64,000 nucleotides of DNA from assembly GCA_023410675.1 (NCBI GenBank), contig JAEYPM010000093.1:8403-72402 (forward strand), given 5' to 3'. Below are positions 9,189 through 17,583 of the stretch, piece after piece. Source of the stretch: Bacillota bacterium. GTDB taxonomy: Bacteria > Bacillota > Clostridia > Lachnospirales > Cellulosilyticaceae. The notes under the pieces were generated by a model. That model was given only the letters and a program-made list of their open reading frames with translations, had not been told where the DNA came from and ran no database searches. The translations under genes and the position numbers were made by a program. Positions within the stretch are counted from its first letter, which is position 1. Every line of letters begins with the position of its first letter.

Positions 9189-10796
9189 TTAAAATGTAGT
9201 TTCATTACCATCAACTATAAATTCTAGGAAGTATGGTGCATCTTCATGTATAGCTTCTTTTAGTGCATCCATTACTTCATCTGGATTTGTTACTTTTCTT
9301 GATTTAATACCATAAGCACATGTGATCATAGTAAATTCTGGGTTACATGCTAAATCTACACCATATTCTTCCACTTTCACACTCTTTTGCAGGTGTCTTA
9401 CCATCCCAAGCCCATGGTTGTTAAACAATATAATGAGCGGTTTTATCCCTTCCTGTATAATGGTACCAAGTTCAAAAAAACTCATCTGGAAGCTTCCATC
9501 TCCCATTATAGCAACTATCTTTTTATCTTTATTTGCTAAGCTAGCACCTACAGCAGCTGGAAGGCTATATCCCATAGTGCCAAAACCACCTGAGGTGAGT
9601 ATTTTTCTCTCTCCCTCAATAGCCATATTTCTAATGGTCCATAACTGGTTTTGCCCTACATCTGCTGTGATTGTAGCATCATTTGACAATAATGTTGATA
9701 AATCTCTTATGACACGCTTAGGATTAATTTTATCCGTTTGATGAACTTCTTCTTTATGTTTCCTACGTGTTTTTAGTTCTTCTTTCCATTCACCAATGTT
9801 CAAAGGTGAAATCAGCTTATTGAGCTCTGCTAAAATCTTCTTTGCATCACCTACTATTGGAATATTTGCTGCTGCAATTTTTCCTATTTCAGCTGGGTCA
9901 ATGTCAATATGAATAATGGTTGCTCTTTCATCAAGGTCACATATGTTGGAAACAGCCCTGTCAGCTATTCTTGCTCCAATAAAGAAAATGGTATCTGCTT
10001 GTCGCATTGCCCAGTTAGCATGACCGAATCCATGGGTTCCTATCATATCCATGCAATTGTCTGATTGTGTAGGAATAACACTCTTACCCATCATGGTATA
10101 TACCGCAGGTATACCTGATTTTTGAGCAAATTCTACAAGTTCCTTTCTAGCATTTGCAAGAAGAACGCCTCCTCCTATACATATAAGAGGTCTTTTACTA
10201 TCTTCTAATACTTTAACAGCCTTTTTGATTTGTCCCATATGCCCATCAACTGTTGGTTTATAGCCTCTAATTTTCACTTCACTTGGATAATTAAACGCTA
10301 TATCCTCTTTCTGAATATCTGTTGGAAGATCGATAAGAACTGGTCCAGGTCTTCCCGTACTGGCAATATAAAATGCTTCTTTGATAATACGTGGTAGCTG
10401 TTTTGCCTCTTTTACAAGATAACTATGTTTAATAAAAGGCTCTGTTGCTCCAGTAATATCAACTTCTTGAAAAACATCTCTTCCGATTAAATTTGTTTTT
10501 ACTTGCCCTGTAATGATTACTAAAGGGATTGAATCCATATAAGCTGTAGCTATTCCTGTTATAAGATTAGTTGCACCAGGTCCTGAAGTAGCCAGACATA
10601 CCCCTACTTTACCTGATTCTCTTGCATAGCCACTTGCACTATGAACAGCTGCCTGTTCTTGTCTTACGAGCACATGATGTATGGAAGAGGCTCTTAGTGA
10701 TTCAAAAATATCGACCACTGTTGCACCTGGGTAACCAAATATGACTTCTACTTTTTCCTCTTGTAAACAATGTACCAATGCATCAGATAATTTCAT
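9189..10796 (-). CDS. ilvB: Acetolactate synthase, large catalytic subunit
   Basis: A 535-residue thiamine diphosphate enzyme that joins two pyruvates, or pyruvate and 2-oxobutyrate. Seen: the catalytic glutamate in VRQEQAAVHSASGYAR, the TDP-binding GDGSFQMSFFELGT, and GGFGTMGYSLPAAVGA. The ATG at 10796 is chosen because AAGGAGG lies 8 bases upstream; an in-frame ATG at 10814 would put that Shine-Dalgarno inside the gene. It is the first gene of the operon, separated from the T-box attenuator by about 120 bases of AT-rich leader. Confidence 0.95.
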   Translation of the reverse strand: MKLSDALVHCLQEEKVEVIFGYPGATVVDIFESLRASSIHHVLVRQEQAAVHSASGYARESGKVGVCLATSGPGATNLITGIATAYMDSIPLVIITGQVKTNLIGRDVFQEVDITGATEPFIKHSYLVKEAKQLPRIIKEAFYIASTGRPGPVLIDLPTDIQKEDIAFNYPSEVKIRGYKPTVDGHMGQIKKAVKVLEDSKRPLICIGGGVLLANARKELVEFAQKSGIPAVYTMMGKSVIPTQSDNCMDMIGTHGFGHANWAMRQADTIFFIGARIADRAVSNICDLDERATIIHIDIDPAEIGKIAAANIPIVGDAKKILAELNKLISPLNIGEWKEELKTRRKHKEEVHQTDKINPKRVIRDLSTLLSNDATITADVGQNQLWTIRNMAIEGERKILTSGGFGTMGYSLPAAVGASLANKDKKIVAIMGDGSFQMSFFELGTIIQEGIKPLIILFNNHGLGMVRHLQKSVKVEEYGVDLACNPEFTMITCAYGIKSRKVTNPDEVMDALKEAIHEDAPYFLEFIVDGNETTF

Positions 10797-10916
10797 AATT
10801 ATAGCCTCCTTCATTTTTTATTTTTTTATATTATTGTCTAAGAAATACCTTAAATAATAAAATTTTCATTATATTAGGTCTAATCTTAGAAATATAAACA
10901 TTAAGCTATAGTAAAC

Positions 10917-10946
10917 AAAAATCCTCATCCCTTAACGGGACGAGGA
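10917..10946 (-). terminator. T-box attenuator terminator
   Basis: On the minus strand a 10-bp stem, TCCTCGTCCC with GGGATGAGGA, has a GTTAA loop and is followed by five Ts. It directly follows the T-box sequence, so it is the intrinsic terminator that the antiterminator conformation should replace when uncharged tRNA binds. Confidence 0.9.
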
Positions 10947-11203
10947 CTATCTCCACGCGTTACCACCCATCTAAGCTTTTAGACATTCGTGCCTAAAAAA
11001 CTCGCTCAATCAGGTTCTATCAAACCTGTACCTATAACGGGGCATCCCGGATACTTCTTACTTAGCTTACGCCTTTCACAAGCTCTGCTCTAGAGTGATT
11101 TACCATTTGCGTCAATATTAGCTCGCACCACCCGCTAACTCTCTGAAATTGATAATGCAAAAAGTCATTCTCCTTCATTGCATTTGTTTTTCAATTCAAT
11201 TTT
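10919..11203 (-). promoter_or_regulatory. T-box leader of the ilv-leu operon (probable isoleucine specifier)
   Basis: The conserved T-box element TGGGTGGTAACGCGTGG lies at 10953-10969, just before the attenuator stem. About 170 bases upstream is Stem I, with the distal AGAGAG ... GGTGGTGCGAG signature and flanking pairings TTTGC/GCAAA and GGAG/CTCT. The 3' side of the specifier loop reads GGTAAATCACTCT. By analogy with the usual arrangement, in which the codon is followed by an unpaired A and the lower helix, the specifier is ATC (Ile). The T-box call is direct; the codon assignment is inferred from my own folding. When isoleucyl-tRNA is uncharged the operon should be read through. Confidence 0.93.
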
Positions 11204-11209
11204 ATTTGT

Positions 11210-11238
11210 ATTCTATCAACATTATTATTTAGTGTCAA
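11210..11238 (-). promoter_or_regulatory. Vegetative promoter of the ilv-leu operon
   Basis: A consensus -35 TTGACA (11233-11238) and a -10 TAGAAT (11210-11215) are separated by exactly 17 bases. The predicted start lies just before the T-box Stem I, so the operon appears to be controlled mainly by attenuation. Confidence 0.88.
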
Positions 11239-11326
11239 TATATTTAGCAAAAATTATACTGCCAATTTCATCTTTGACTCTTATTTCTACCTTCTTCTTT
11301 ATAAGATTTATAGAATAAATGTGAAG

Positions 11327-12508
11327 CTATACATAGAGCGTCATAACTTGCCCTAATCTTTTTATCCCTTCTACAATCTGACTTTCTGATGAAGATGAAA
11401 AATTAAGTCTTAGTGTATTTTTGTGTCCACCATTTGGATAAAAAGCACATCCTGGAACAAACGCAACTTTATGGACAAGTGCCTCATTTAATAACACACC
11501 AGCATCAATAGTTTCTGGCAAAGTAACCCATAAAAACAATCCACCTTCTGGTCGGGTATAAGAAATATTTTCTGGGAAATATTTTTTTATTGCCTGCAAC
11601 ATCGTATCTTTTCTCGCTTTATAGAGAACGATACTTTTTTTAATATGCTCCTTCACATCATACTTTTCAAAAAAACGTACAATAAGCATTTGTGAAAATA
11701 TATTGGTATGCAAATCTGTTCCCTGTTTAAACAAAACATACTTTCTAATGATATTCTGTGAAGCACATACCCAGCCTATACGAAAGCCTGGGCAAACTAT
11801 CTTGGAAAAGGTACTTAAATAAATGACCCTATCCTCTGTATCGAGGCTTTTAATCGGGGGAATTATTTCTCCGTTATAATTGAGTTCGCTATATGGATTA
11901 TCCTCTACAATAAGAAAATCATATCGATTGGCTAAAGTAATGATTCCCTTTCGCCTATCTAAACTCATTTTAATGCCAGTAGGATTTTGATAATCTGGAA
12001 TCGTATATAATAGCTTAATATTCTTATATGTTTTTAACTTTTCCTCCAAATCTTCTAGTAAGATCCCCTCCTCATCCATCTTTAGTTCAACAAATGTAGG
12101 ATAAAAAGGTTTAAAAGCATTTATAGCTGAAAGATAAGTAGGTCCTTCACATAAAATGATATCTCCTTCATCCACCAATACTTTTGCTGTTAAGTCCAGC
12201 CCCTGCTGTGAACCTGATGTTACTAATATAGAATCTTTATCACATATGCATGCTTTCTCTTTCATTATGTTACAAATAAGTTTTATTAATTGAGCGTTTC
12301 CCTCTGTAACAGTATATTGCATACTATCAACCCCATACTTCGTTAAAACCTCTTCACAAATTGTTTTCATCTCTTCAACTGGAAAGGTTTCTTCAGCAGG
12401 TAACCCGCCTGCAAAAGAAATGATTTCTTTTGCCTCTGTTAGTTTTAAGAGCTCTCTTATTTCTGATGCCTTTACATTACCTGTCCTTTTGGAAAATTTA
12501 TTATTCAT
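11327..12508 (-). CDS. PLP-dependent aminotransferase, fold I (2-aminoadipate/MocR-domain type)
   Basis: A 393-residue class I/II aminotransferase without a DNA-binding domain. It has DYQNPTGIKMSLDRR, the PLP lysine motif STFSKIVCPGFRIGWV, and RLNFSSSSE near the C-terminus. Relatives include LysN/2-aminoadipate and broad aromatic or branched-chain aminotransferases; the substrate cannot be read from the sequence. It lies 34 bp downstream of the MocR-type gene, with which it shares the aminotransferase fold, and just outside the ilv-leu operon. A role in amino acid metabolism is likely. Confidence 0.85.
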   Translation of the reverse strand: MNNKFSKRTGNVKASEIRELLKLTEAKEIISFAGGLPAEETFPVEEMKTICEEVLTKYGVDSMQYTVTEGNAQLIKLICNIMKEKACICDKDSILVTSGSQQGLDLTAKVLVDEGDIILCEGPTYLSAINAFKPFYPTFVELKMDEEGILLEDLEEKLKTYKNIKLLYTIPDYQNPTGIKMSLDRRKGIITLANRYDFLIVEDNPYSELNYNGEIIPPIKSLDTEDRVIYLSTFSKIVCPGFRIGWVCASQNIIRKYVLFKQGTDLHTNIFSQMLIVRFFEKYDVKEHIKKSIVLYKARKDTMLQAIKKYFPENISYTRPEGGLFLWVTLPETIDAGVLLNEALVHKVAFVPGCAFYPNGGHKNTLRLNFSSSSESQIVEGIKRLGQVMTLYV

Positions 12509-12542
12509 CCTTCATCACTCCTTAAGCAATTGATCGTATTAT

Positions 12543-14063
12543 CTATAAAAACGGATTCAGCTTTGAACTTATTTCATGGGCATGACTTTTCCTATTACTA
12601 AGGCATTGTTTTATACATGTTATAAGTTTTTGGCACCCTTCTTCAATATCTTCCTCTTTTGGATAGGAATAATTGAGCCTTAAATAATTTTCATTAATTC
12701 TTTCATGTGCAAAAAAGACTTCTCCTGGCATAACCACCACACCATTTTTTGATAGAGTATGAATAAGCTCTGACAATCTAATCTCATCAGGCAGCTTACA
12801 CCAGACAAAAAATCCTCCTTTAGGCTCAAGTACTTCAAAACCTTTTATTTGTGTTTGGCTAAGCACCTTAATCATCTTATCACGCTTCTTTTTGTACTTC
12901 TTTATAAGAAAACTAACTTGCTCCTTAAAGTACCCTGATGAAAGTATTTCTGCTACTAAATATTGTGATTGTGTACTGGTCTGAATATCATTTAATTGCT
13001 TATAAAACTTAAATCTTTCTATTACCTCTTCACTCGCTACAACATAGCCTACTCTTAAACTAAAAGATATACTTTTAGAAAATGAACTGATATAAATAAC
13101 ATAATCATATTGATCAAGACTTTTTAAAGCAGGAAGGGTTTCTCCTTCAAATCTTATTTCTTGATAAGGATTATCTTCTACTATCGGGACTTGATAATAA
13201 TAGGCTAAATCAAGAAGTTCTTTTCTTTTTTCTAAGCTCATTGTAATGCCAGTTGGATTTTGAAAATCTGGTTGTGTGTAAATAAATTTTGGCCTATAGC
13301 GAATAAGACATGTTTCTAAAACATCTAAATCCATACCATCACTTTCCATAGGTATCCCAATTATCTTAGCTCCATAACTTTCAAATACTTGTATAGCCCC
13401 TGGGTAAGTCGCTTCTTCTATTAGGACTATGTCTCCTGCCTCAATAAAGTATTTTGCAATAAATTCAAGGGCTTGTTGTGAGCCTGAAGTAACCAAAAGC
13501 TGCTTATTACTGATACGTATTCCATGTTCACTTAAATAATTTCTTAGTAAACTTTTTAATAAAATACTCCCATCCACTGGTGTAGGCATAAACAATTTTT
13601 CTTCATATTTATCATATAAATTTACTTGAAGCTGCTTTAGTTTTTTTAGACTATAGCTCTCTTCTGCCATAATCCCTGATGCAAAGGATATGGTTTTGCC
13701 TGTTTCAAATACTGAGAGTATTTTACTTATTGTAGCATCTCTATTTGAATTAAATGTTTTACTTTCTAACTGACTCCATCTTAAGGGAGGAATATACACA
13801 TTTTCTTTAATATCCTCTTCCCCTAGCTTAGAAAGGACTACTGTTCCACTCCCCTGTTTAGACTGTATATAGCCTTCTGCCTTAAGATCCATATAGGCTC
13901 TTACTACTGTGCTTCGATTAACATTTAATTGTTTTGCTAAAGTTCTTTCAGCAGGAAGAATAAAATTGGATGGGAGCTGCTCTTTGATGATCATATCACA
14001 AATTTGTTTTTTTATTTGTATATATACTGGTACTTGGCTCTCTTTATTAATTACAATATGCAT
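12543..14063 (-). CDS. MocR/PdxR-type GntR regulator with aminotransferase domain
   Basis: A 506-residue fusion of an N-terminal GntR winged helix (about residues 1-75, with QIKKQICDMI and RSTVVRAYMDLKAEGYI) and a fold I aminotransferase domain. PLP lysine motif SSFSKSISFSLRVGYV. Members of this family use PLP or an amino acid adduct as effector and usually control neighbouring genes. The ATG at 14063 is chosen because GAGGAGG lies 6 bases upstream; an in-frame ATG at 14093 has no such site. It is probably co-transcribed with the downstream aminotransferase. Near-identical direct repeats lie upstream. Confidence 0.9.
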   Translation of the reverse strand: MHIVINKESQVPVYIQIKKQICDMIIKEQLPSNFILPAERTLAKQLNVNRSTVVRAYMDLKAEGYIQSKQGSGTVVLSKLGEEDIKENVYIPPLRWSQLESKTFNSNRDATISKILSVFETGKTISFASGIMAEESYSLKKLKQLQVNLYDKYEEKLFMPTPVDGSILLKSLLRNYLSEHGIRISNKQLLVTSGSQQALEFIAKYFIEAGDIVLIEEATYPGAIQVFESYGAKIIGIPMESDGMDLDVLETCLIRYRPKFIYTQPDFQNPTGITMSLEKRKELLDLAYYYQVPIVEDNPYQEIRFEGETLPALKSLDQYDYVIYISSFSKSISFSLRVGYVVASEEVIERFKFYKQLNDIQTSTQSQYLVAEILSSGYFKEQVSFLIKKYKKKRDKMIKVLSQTQIKGFEVLEPKGGFFVWCKLPDEIRLSELIHTLSKNGVVVMPGEVFFAHERINENYLRLNYSYPKEEDIEEGCQKLITCIKQCLSNRKSHAHEISSKLNPFL

Positions 14064-14090
14064 AGGGACCCTCCTCATTCTAATTGGCTT

Positions 14091-14183
14091 CATCCAATCT
14101 ATTTTTTCTTATTATATACCCTATAATTTCTACTGAATACCTCCATTTATGATTTTTTTGATCCATCCAATTTATCTTCAATA
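14091..14183. promoter_or_regulatory. Direct repeats, candidate MocR operator
   Basis: CATCCAATCTATTTT at 14091-14105 and CATCCAATTTATCTT at 14164-14178 match at 13 of 15 bases and are 73 bases apart, about seven helical turns. A TATAAT-like -10 for the regulator gene lies between them on the minus strand. MocR-family proteins are known to bind direct repeats, so an autoregulatory operator is a reasonable inference. Confidence 0.45.
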
Positions 14184-14187
14184 AAAT

Positions 14188-14232
14188 AACCTATGTATAT
14201 GCTCGTTATAATAGCTATACATAGGTTTTTTT
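14188..14232 (-). terminator. Terminator downstream of exonuclease III
   Basis: An 11-bp inverted repeat AACCTATGTAT/ATACATAGGTT (14188-14198 and 14217-14227). T-rich tracts flank both sides: TTATTTTATT after the stem on the minus strand and eight Ts on the plus strand. It lies 40 bases after the exonuclease stop codon. Confidence 0.6.
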
Positions 14233-14268
14233 TAATTACGCTAGGTTAGGGCCATCACGATCTAGCCT

Positions 14269-15030
14269 TTAATAAGTCAAGTCTATATCCAGCAAGACAG
14301 GACAATGGTCTGAGCCTAAAATCTCAGAATGGATCTGTGCATCAACTATTTTTTCTTTGATTCTATCCGAAACACAAAAATAATCTATGCGCCATCCAGC
14401 ATTATTTTTCCTTGCATTAAATCTGTAGGACCACCACGAATATGCCCCTTGCTTATCAGGATAAAGAAATCGGAACGTATCAATAAATCCTTGTGATAGT
14501 AAACTTGTAAAAGCTCCTCTTTCTTCATCTGTAAAGCCTGCATTTCTCCTATTTGAAGAAGGATTTTTAAGGTCAATCTCTTGATGGGCTACATTGAGAT
14601 CCCCACATACTATAACTGGCTTTAGCTGATCTAAGCCTTTTAAATAAGCCCTAAAATCCGCTTCCCACTCTAAGCGATAATCTAAACGCTCAAGCTCAGT
14701 CTTAGCATTTGGTGTATAGACTGTCACCAAATAAAACGCTGAAAACTCCAGTGTAATGATTCTTCCTTCTTTATCGTGTTTTTCTATTTGCATCCCATAT
14801 GTTACGTTTATTGGTTTTTGCTTCGTAAAAATGGCTGTTCCTGAATAGCCTTTTTTCTCTGCATAGTTCCAATACTGAAAGTATCCTTCTAGATCTAACT
14901 GTATTTGCCCTTCTTGAAGCTTTGTCTCTTGAAGACAAAAAACTTCTGCATTTATTTGCTTAAAATAATCTAGAAACCCTTTAGTGACACATGCCCTTAT
15001 TCCATTCACATTCCATGATACTAACTTCAC
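14269..15030 (-). CDS. xthA: Exodeoxyribonuclease III (AP endonuclease)
   Basis: A 253-residue EEP-family nuclease for base excision repair, cutting at abasic sites and trimming 3' ends. Family motifs in order: VSWNVNGIRA, LQETKLQ, YTPNAK, GDLNVAH, and SDHCPVLLDI at the C-terminus. The length is typical. It follows a small uncharacterised gene by 19 bp on the same strand. The Bacillus-style symbol exoA would also fit. Confidence 0.95.
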   Translation of the reverse strand: MKLVSWNVNGIRACVTKGFLDYFKQINAEVFCLQETKLQEGQIQLDLEGYFQYWNYAEKKGYSGTAIFTKQKPINVTYGMQIEKHDKEGRIITLEFSAFYLVTVYTPNAKTELERLDYRLEWEADFRAYLKGLDQLKPVIVCGDLNVAHQEIDLKNPSSNRRNAGFTDEERGAFTSLLSQGFIDTFRFLYPDKQGAYSWWSYRFNARKNNAGWRIDYFCVSDRIKEKIVDAQIHSEILGSDHCPVLLDIDLTY

Positions 15031-15049
15031 CTTCGCACGCTCCTAAATT

Positions 15050-15340
15050 TTATATCCTTACTAAAGTCTGGGAATCTGATAGCACTTCTTCAAGGCCAGC
15101 CATCTTGGAAATATCCCAATAGGCATCTCTATGATAAGAACAATAGAGTGCATTAACGACAATAAGAAGTTTTTTCTCCTGGTGTATCTGATAAACTAGA
15201 TCATGTTCTACTCTAATTTTAATGAGCCTATGGGTGTTTTCTTTATAGAAATTCTTCTCGTCATATCTAATGCATTCTCTCTCATCGGTAAGAAATTTTA
15301 CGAAGTCTGCCTTATCAAGTGCTTCGTGGATTTGTTTCAT
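15050..15340 (-). CDS. Hypothetical protein, 96 residues
   Basis: I do not recognise this protein. It is soluble, mixed-charge and without a signal peptide, beginning MKQIHEALDKADFVKFLTDE and ending with LVRI. A strong AGAAGGAGGAATT precedes the ATG, so translation is credible. The segment VYQIHQEKKLLIVVNALYCS looks like a pair of beta strands. It is 19 bp upstream of xthA and probably co-transcribed with it. No function is proposed. Confidence 0.7.
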   Translation of the reverse strand: MKQIHEALDKADFVKFLTDERECIRYDEKNFYKENTHRLIKIRVEHDLVYQIHQEKKLLIVVNALYCSYHRDAYWDISKMAGLEEVLSDSQTLVRI

Positions 15341-15471
15341 AACAATTCCTCCTTCTGCAGCAAAATAATATTATACGCATTATTACTACTTCATTCATTC
15401 CCCTTCATCTCTATCATACCATTTTTTCTACAATTAGTTAATACATCAATCTGATAATATTCTATAATAAA

Positions 15472-15508
15472 ATCACCTTTCTTTAGGAATTACTACAAAA
15501 AAGGTGAT
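15472..15508 (-). terminator. Terminator downstream of typA
   Basis: An 8-bp inverted repeat ATCACCTT/AAGGTGAT (15472-15479 and 15501-15508) is followed on the minus strand by TTTTATT. It lies 33 bases after the typA stop codon. Between stop and stem, a 10-base segment of the typA 3' end (AATAGTGCAT) is repeated once. Confidence 0.6.
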
Positions 15509-15541
15509 CTATTTTTTTATTAGTATGCACTATTCTTTTTA

Positions 15542-17368
15542 CTACGATGCACTATTAATTTTACGACTTTCCTTTATCCTGTCACTTTCACTGAGTGTTC
15601 TTTTTCTAAGCCTAATGCTATCTGGTGTTACTTCTACTAACTCATCATCTTCAATAAACTCTAGTGCTTCTTCTAAGCTAAATGTTCTAGGCGGTGACAG
15701 TCTAACTGCATCATCAGATCCAGATGCTCTAGTATTAGTTAGTTTTTTATTCTTACATGGATTTACTGTCATATCTTCTCTTCGTGAATTCATACCTATA
15801 ATCATACCCTCATAAACTTCTGTGCTCGGAGTAACAAATAGAACCCCTCTATCTTCTAGATTATTTAGGGCATAGGCCATAGTTGTTCCTCGCTCCTGTG
15901 CTATAAGCACACCATTCGCTCTTCTTGGAAGTTCACCTACATAATCTGTATAGCCTTCTACAGTTCTGATCATAGTTGCTTCGCCCCTTGAATCTGTAAT
16001 GAGTTCACTTCTAAATCCAAGAAGTGCACGTGTTGGGCACAAATATTCTATGCGCATGAATCCATTTTCAGGCTCCATACTTACCATCGTTGCTTTTCTC
16101 ATGTTTAATTTACTAATCACTGTTCCAGAATATTCTTCAGGAAGTGAGATAATAACACGTTCAACGGGTTCTTGAAGTTTCCCATCAGCTGTCTTTTTTA
16201 GAAGGACTTCTGGCTTAGATACACCAACTTCATAGCCTTCTCTTCTCATATTTTCAAGTAAAATAGATAAATGAAGTTCTCCCCTACCAGATACTCTATA
16301 GCCATCTGTGGTCTCTAAAGGTTCCACTCTAAGTCCTACATTTACTTCTAGCTCTCTTTCTAGACGCTCTTTTATATGGCGTGTTGTCACATATTTCCCA
16401 CTCTGTCCTGCAAATGGTGAGTTGTTAACCAAAAAGTTCATTGCTAGTGTTGGTTGCTCTATTTCGATTGGGGGCATTGGTTCAACTTTCCCTACCTCTC
16501 CAATAGTTTCACCTATTGAAATATCTGAAATTCCAGCTATAACAGCTATGTCGCCACTAGTAACTTCAGGCACTGCTACTTGTTTTAATCCTTGATAAGC
16601 CATTAATTTACTGATACGTGCTGTTCTTAACACACCTGACACATCAGCTACTTGCACTGTTTGTCCATCTTTAATAATGCCTTCGTATACACGACCAATA
16701 GCAAGTCTTCCAATAAAAGAGTCATAGGCTAAGGCACTAACTTGGAGCTTAAGCGGTTTTTCATCTTGCTTTTTATATTCACCAACATGGTTGATAATCG
16801 TTTCTAACAAAGGTTTGATATCATTTGACTCATGGTCTAATTCGTATTTCATAATGCCTTCTTTCCCAATACCATATAAAATCGGGAAATCAAGTTGGTC
16901 ATCATCAGCATCTAAATCAACAAAAAGGTCAAAGGTCATATCAATAACTTCTTCTGCTCTATGATTAGGCTTGTCTATTTTGTTAATAACCAAAATAGGT
17001 TTTAACCCAAGTTCTAGGGATTTTTTAAGGACATATCTTGTTTGAGGCATTGGCCCTTCTATTGAATCTACTAATAAAATAACTGTGTCTACCGTACGTA
17101 TTACCCTATCTACTTCTGATGAAAAATCACTGTGCCCTGGTGTATCAACTATATTTATTTTATAGTCCTTATATTGAATAGAACAGTTTTTGGAATAAAT
17201 CGTAATCCCTCTTTCACGTTCTAAATCATTACTATCCATGACGCATTCAACATGCTCTTCATTTTCTCTAAACACACCATTTTGATTTAAAAAGGCATCT
17301 ACAAGAGTAGACTTCCCTGCATCAACATGGGCTATAACTGCTATATTAATTATTTTTAACGCACTCAT
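15542..17368 (-). CDS. typA: Ribosome-associated GTPase BipA/TypA
   Basis: A 608-residue translational GTPase of the EF-G/LepA superfamily that acts on the ribosome during assembly and stress. G motifs seen: AHVDAGKSTL (P-loop), RGITI (switch), DTPGHSDF and NKIDKP. The C-terminal BipA-specific region includes CPTRALLGFRSE. The length matches BipA. The last residues (KINSAS) and the following bases contain a short tandem duplication of no clear consequence. It is transcribed alone from the promoter at 17466-17494. Confidence 0.95.
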   Translation of the reverse strand: MSALKIINIAVIAHVDAGKSTLVDAFLNQNGVFRENEEHVECVMDSNDLERERGITIYSKNCSIQYKDYKINIVDTPGHSDFSSEVDRVIRTVDTVILLVDSIEGPMPQTRYVLKKSLELGLKPILVINKIDKPNHRAEEVIDMTFDLFVDLDADDDQLDFPILYGIGKEGIMKYELDHESNDIKPLLETIINHVGEYKKQDEKPLKLQVSALAYDSFIGRLAIGRVYEGIIKDGQTVQVADVSGVLRTARISKLMAYQGLKQVAVPEVTSGDIAVIAGISDISIGETIGEVGKVEPMPPIEIEQPTLAMNFLVNNSPFAGQSGKYVTTRHIKERLERELEVNVGLRVEPLETTDGYRVSGRGELHLSILLENMRREGYEVGVSKPEVLLKKTADGKLQEPVERVIISLPEEYSGTVISKLNMRKATMVSMEPENGFMRIEYLCPTRALLGFRSELITDSRGEATMIRTVEGYTDYVGELPRRANGVLIAQERGTTMAYALNNLEDRGVLFVTPSTEVYEGMIIGMNSRREDMTVNPCKNKKLTNTRASGSDDAVRLSPPRTFSLEEALEFIEDDELVEVTPDSIRLRKRTLSESDRIKESRKINSAS

Positions 17369-17411
17369 TAACTTACTTCCTCATTTCACTTAATCTAATG
17401 AACTTATGATG

Positions 17412-17449
17412 AATGCACATAGTATAACAAAGACGCATATGCATTCTAT
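17412..17449. repeat. Degenerate 40-bp repeat, copy A
   Basis: Begins AATGCACATAGTATAA and ends ATATGCATTCTAT. Its ends are partly self-complementary (GAATGCACAT against ATATGCATTC, 9 of 10), so it could form a hairpin in the typA leader RNA. Two related copies lie at 17528-17568 and 18545-18586. Confidence 0.5.
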
Positions 17450-17465
17450 ATAATCACAAGGATAT

Positions 17466-17494
17466 ATTGTAACACCATATTTATTATTACTCAA
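17466..17494 (-). promoter_or_regulatory. Predicted promoter of typA
   Basis: A -35 TTGAGT (17489-17494) and a -10 TACAAT (17466-17471) are separated by 17 bases. The start would lie about 90 bases upstream of the typA ATG, leaving a leader that contains one copy of the 40-bp repeat described nearby. Confidence 0.65.
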
Positions 17495-17527
17495 TACCTT
17501 AAAATGTATAAATTAAAAAAATTATCA

Positions 17528-17568
17528 AATGCACAGGTCATAACTAAAAATAAAAATATGCATTCTAT
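17528..17568. repeat. Degenerate 40-bp repeat, copy B
   Basis: Begins AATGCACAGGTCATAA and ends ATATGCATTCTAT, the last 13 bases being identical to copy A. It lies just downstream of the tcdA stop codon on the minus strand. Confidence 0.5.
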
Positions 17569-17583
17569 TCTATAAATTTATTT

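Noticed and set aside
9322..9741. Plus-strand 139-codon open frame
   Set aside because: Fully antisense to the conserved ilvB gene, with no support of its own.
15050..15340. RelE/YoeB-type toxin
   Set aside because: Part of the 96-residue protein looks like paired beta strands, but no toxin catalytic residues are recognisable and no antitoxin gene is adjacent.
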